From: Acutalibacter sp.
Lineage (GTDB): Bacteria; Bacillota; Clostridia; Oscillospirales; Acutalibacteraceae
DNA: 6,014 nucleotides
Direction of reading: 5' to 3'
NCBI GenBank assembly: GCA_022801475.1
Contig: JAAWSH010000110.1
Coordinates: forward strand, 1 to 6,014
The translations under genes were made by a program, and so were the position numbers. Below the pieces are notes generated by a model, which was not told the DNA's origin, searched no databases, and worked only from the letters and a program-made list of their open reading frames with translations. Positions 5,012-6,014 of the stretch are shown here, one piece after another; the first letter of the stretch is position 1; every line of letters starts with the position of its first letter.

Positions 5012-5028
5012 CCGGGGTTTGTTATAAT
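5000..5028 (+). promoter_or_regulatory. Extended -10 promoter of the flippase gene, overlapping the erm terminator
   Basis: TATAAT at 5023-5028 is preceded by TGT, forming an extended -10 element. TTGCGT at 5000-5005 sits exactly 17 bases upstream as a partial -35 box and lies in the 3' arm of the erm terminator. Transcription should start near 5035. The 5' untranslated region contains a small stem (GGGCA at 5060-5064 with TGCCC at 5078-5082) before the ribosome binding site. Confidence 0.7.
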
Positions 5029-5092
5029 TGTCCAATAGACATCAGAAACTAAGCCTAGCGGGCAGTTCTTGGTTCTTTGCCCTTAATTTAAA

Positions 5093-5100
5093 AAGGAGGT
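5093..5100 (+). promoter_or_regulatory. Strong ribosome binding site that implies a non-ATG start
   Basis: AAGGAGGT here is a near-perfect Shine-Dalgarno sequence. The first in-frame ATG of the flippase gene is 33 bases downstream at 5134, much too far. At the ideal distance the in-frame codons are GTC (5104) and ACG (5107); ACG sits seven bases after GGAGG and would begin a natural N-terminus, (M)AQEKKNGFMMGAA. No in-frame ATG, GTG or TTG lies in the correct window. Confidence 0.6.
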
Positions 5101-5133
5101 GGCGTCACGGCACAGGAAAAGAAAAACGGTTTT

Positions 5134-6014
5134 ATGATGGGCGCAGCCATCCTTTCCGCCTCCACCCTTTTGGTTAAGGTGCTGGGGCTGCTGTTCTCCA
5201 TTCCCCTGGCAAATTTCATCAGTGCGGAAGGAATGTCCTACTTCTACGGCGCTTATGATATTTTCACTGTGTTCCTCATGCTCTCCACCGCAGGCCTGCC
5301 CATTGCCGTGTCCCGCATGGTGAGCACCGCCTATGTCCGGGGCCGGCGTAAAGAGGCTGACCAGGTGTTCTCCGTGGCCTTTTGGCTGTTTTTCGGCATT
5401 GGCCTCTTGGGCAGCCTGGTGATGTTCTTTGGCTCCCATCAGATCGCGGCCCTGATGAACAAGCCTGGCGCGGCCTATACCATCATCGCCCTGGCCCCTA
5501 CCTCGTTCTTTATTGCCATCACCTCTGCTTTGCGGGGCTACTTCCAGGGGCGGTCCAATATGGTGCCCACAGCCCTTTCCCAGGTTATCGAAGCAGTGAC
5601 AAAAGTGGCTATTGGCGTGGGTCTGGCAGCCTATATTATCAGCCGATACGATTCCGACGCCTGGGCGGCGGTGGGGGCCATTACGGGTGTGTCTATCAGT
5701 GCCGCGCTGGGCCTTTTATACCTGACGGTCTATAAGCTGCGTCAAAAGCGCCGGGACCGGGATATGCCCCCTGGCGACGACCTGGTGCCCCCCCGCAGGG
5801 ACATGCTTTTGTCCCTGGTGCGTTTTGCGGTGCCCATTACCATTGGCTCCTGCTTTTTAAGTGTTTTGGACTTTGTGGATAACGCCGTGCTGATGGACCG
5901 GATGATCTTTGGCGCGGGTTTTTCACAGGCCCAGGCGGACTGGTTCAGCGGGGTGCTGGGCCATGCCCGTAAGTTTTTTGACCTGCCCACCGCCTTTGTG
6001 GTGCCCATCTCCAC
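5134..6014 (+). CDS. MurJ/SpoVB-family lipid flippase (polysaccharide biosynthesis protein), 3' end off window
   Basis: N-terminal 293 residues of a multi-pass membrane protein of the MVF/MATE-like exporter superfamily, closest by eye to YtgP/SpoVB-type proteins. Such proteins flip lipid-linked envelope precursors (lipid II or related) across the cytoplasmic membrane in vegetative growth or sporulation. Hydrophobic segments lie at about 5-28, 40-62, 78-100, 112-133, 150-170, 178-200 and 230-250. The loop RGYFQGRSNMVPTALSQVIE (134-153) is the conserved family signature, and GLPIAVSRMV (54-63) is also typical. A basic cytoplasmic loop (201-222) precedes the second half. Full members have about 500-550 residues, so roughly 45 percent is missing to the right. 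The annotated start is the first ATG, but the strong ribosome binding site at 5093-5100 suggests true initiation at ACG 5107, adding nine residues. Substrate and growth stage cannot be settled from this part. Confidence 0.92.
   Translation, partial: MMGAAILSASTLLVKVLGLLFSIPLANFISAEGMSYFYGAYDIFTVFLMLSTAGLPIAVSRMVSTAYVRGRRKEADQVFSVAFWLFFGIGLLGSLVMFFGSHQIAALMNKPGAAYTIIALAPTSFFIAITSALRGYFQGRSNMVPTALSQVIEAVTKVAIGVGLAAYIISRYDSDAWAAVGAITGVSISAALGLLYLTVYKLRQKRRDRDMPPGDDLVPPRRDMLLSLVRFAVPITIGSCFLSVLDFVDNAVLMDRMIFGAGFSQAQADWFSGVLGHARKFFDLPTAFVVPIS

Noticed and set aside
1..6014. CRISPR array, insertion sequence, tRNA or rRNA gene
   Set aside because: No regularly spaced repeats, transposase motifs, cloverleaf with conserved T-loop, or conserved rRNA stretches were seen on either strand.

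Overview
The window looks like chromosomal DNA from an anaerobic Firmicute of the Clostridia, most likely Oscillospiraceae or a relative. This is inferred from moderately high GC, strong AGGAGG-type ribosome binding sites, consensus sigma-A promoters, Gram-positive lipoproteins and a SpoVB/YtgP-type flippase. No transposase, integrase or CRISPR array is visible. The genus cannot be fixed from the sequence alone.

Layout. Positions 74-287 hold a dense set of nested helices that looks like a structured RNA, read on the minus strand just after the stop codon of a minus-strand gene for a family 5 ABC transporter substrate-binding lipoprotein (290-1822). About 820 bases without a convincing protein gene follow (1823-2645). 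They contain stem-loops ahead of the binding-protein gene, two minus-strand terminators, a strong minus-strand promoter that could make a roughly 115-nt small RNA, a cluster of hairpins, and a long stem-loop just after the next gene. Next is a minus-strand gene for a surface-anchored transglutaminase-like lipoprotein (2646-3716) with an extended -10 promoter.

Divergent from it, a perfect consensus promoter (TTGACA, 17 bp, TATAAT) drives a complete Erm-type 23S rRNA adenine N6-methyltransferase gene (4139-4936). Its roughly 160-nt leader carries a well-spaced AGGAGG, a possible 12-codon leader peptide containing Arg-Leu-Arg, and a terminator-like hairpin whose 5' arm overlaps the leader stop codon. 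This arrangement suggests macrolide-induced transcription attenuation of the kind known for ermD/ermK, and it is the most interesting element here. A branched terminator closes the erm unit. Its 3' flank also carries the extended -10 promoter of a MurJ/SpoVB-like lipid flippase gene that runs off the right edge. The Shine-Dalgarno sequence of that gene points to a non-ATG (ACG) start codon.

The four protein genes do not form one pathway. Three concern the cell envelope (peptide or nickel-type uptake, a surface transglutaminase fold, lipid-linked precursor export). The fourth is a self-contained ribosome-protection unit with its own promoter, leader and terminator.
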